From Chlamydiota bacterium (GTDB taxonomy: Bacteria > Chlamydiota > Chlamydiia > Chlamydiales > JAJFMK01): 5,277 bases of DNA. The translations under genes were made by a program, and so were the position numbers. Positions within the stretch are counted from its first letter, which is position 1. Each line of letters begins with the position of its first letter. The stretch spans positions 1-5,277 of the forward strand of contig JAJFMK010000029.1 of the NCBI GenBank assembly GCA_021772215.1, in the 5' to 3' direction. The notes under the pieces are model-generated. The model did no database searches and had not been told where the DNA came from. It worked only from the letters and a program-made list of their open reading frames with translations. Shown here piece after piece: positions 4,835-5,277 of this stretch.

Positions 4835-5277
4835 AACTCAAATTACCTAAATTTTCGGCTGTACGCTGCCAAGCAGCTCCAGCCAATCTTAATGAAAGAG
4901 CGCTACTGCGATCCAACGCTTTATGCGTCTTTTCTTGGTAGGTTTGCATCGAATGCACACCCCTTTGAAGAGCTGAATGTTGATTTGTTAATTTTGCAAT
5001 TAATTGATCTAATTGGCGATCCATTTGCTGAAGCCTATCTCGTGCCTCACTTGCTTTCTGTTTTTTTTTCGTGACTCTTTCATTTTCCTTTTTTGCCTTT
5101 TCTTTAGCATCGTAGCCCCAATTTTTATCTTTTCGAAGCTTATCGCAAGCACTTGGGCCCGCACCACAGCCCTCAGCAATAGCCGTTCCAATCCCTAGGG
5201 TGAGAATGCCTAAAAATACTTGACCTGTTACCTGCCCTGGATAATTTTTGTCAAAATCTTTAATTTTTTGCTCAGCT
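4833..5277 (-). CDS. Putative partner subunit, hydrophobic segment plus coiled coil (C-terminal 147 residues)
   Basis: The frame is open from the right edge (first full codon 5276-5274) to TAG at 4835-4833, giving 147 residues with the true start outside the window. Any internal Met, such as the one at 5024, is unlikely to be the start because the frame remains open with protein-like sequence upstream. Visible residues 16-34 are hydrophobic and glycine-rich (VTGQVFLGILTLGIGTAIA), followed by a Gly/Cys segment with Cys37 and Cys44. Residues 57-110 are highly charged and coiled-coil-like (Lys/Glu, then Gln/Leu-rich). The end carries LAGAAWQRTAENLGNL (131-146), an amphipathic Trp helix recalling the ADQRW end of the downstream protein. 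The hydrophobic segment lies about 115-130 residues from the C-terminus, similar to the downstream protein, so the two may be structurally related partners. I cannot name the family from this fragment. A second subunit of a binary alpha pore-forming toxin is the favoured reading; an Inc or translocator protein is the alternative. Confidence 0.6.
   Translation of the reverse strand, partial: AEQKIKDFDKNYPGQVTGQVFLGILTLGIGTAIAEGCGAGPSACDKLRKDKNWGYDAKEKAKKENERVTKKKQKASEARDRLQQMDRQLDQLIAKLTNQHSALQRGVHSMQTYQEKTHKALDRSSALSLRLAGAAWQRTAENLGNLS

Noticed and set aside
5009..5198. Two about-60-residue frames at the right edge, one Phe/Leu-rich (+) and one Lys/Arg-rich (-)
   Set aside because: Both are alternative frames of the continuous minus-strand coiled-coil coding region. 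The Phe-rich one is simply the complement of Lys/Glu codons, not a membrane protein.
1..5277. tRNA, rRNA, CRISPR arrays and insertion sequences
   Set aside because: No cloverleaf-like segment, regularly spaced repeats, transposase motif or terminal inverted repeats were seen on either strand.

Overview
The window most likely comes from a member of the Chlamydiota, probably an environmental (Parachlamydia/Simkania-like) lineage rather than Chlamydia itself. Three neighbouring genes resemble a chlamydial set as I recall it: a GlnH/FliY-like solute-binding protein, a short ferrochelatase opening with an ILANFGGPR-type N-terminus, and a plant/cyanobacterial-type GlgC. In C. trachomatis hemH and fliY are neighbours and glgC lies a few genes away. 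This assignment rests on remembered sequences, not on a search.

Layout. Positions 1-200 (+) hold the C-terminal 65 codons of glycogen phosphorylase (glgP). Positions 201-344 are a convergent gap with no convincing gene, although its minus strand carries a 34-codon open tail in frame with the next gene's stop. Positions 345-1202 (-) encode a membrane-anchored amino-acid-type ABC binding protein. A 47-bp divergent gap separates it from hemH (1250-2263, +). After 46 bp comes glgC (2310-3632, +), which has a good ribosome binding site. A 40-bp convergent gap with a perfect small palindrome follows. From 3673 to the right edge, the minus strand carries two tandem genes of clearly AT-richer DNA: a complete 382-residue helical protein and, upstream of it and running off the window, the last 147 residues of another.

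Function. The left two thirds are housekeeping genes: glycogen breakdown (GlgP), glycogen precursor synthesis (GlgC), haem synthesis (HemH) and probable amino-acid uptake. The ferrochelatase has a C-terminal four-cysteine tail, with CPAC placed like the CPLC of [2Fe-2S] animal ferrochelatase, so an Fe-S cluster is plausible.

The most interesting part is the right-hand pair. Each protein has a hydrophobic segment about 115-155 residues (complete protein) or 115-130 residues (partial protein) from its C-terminus, flanked by long helical or coiled-coil regions, and each ends in a Trp-containing amphipathic helix. The genes appear translationally coupled: a perfect AGGAGGT overlaps the upstream stop codon. 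This is the layout expected of a two-component alpha-helical pore-forming toxin (alpha-xenorhabdolysin XaxAB/YaxAB-like). Inc-like or type III translocator-like membrane proteins remain alternatives.
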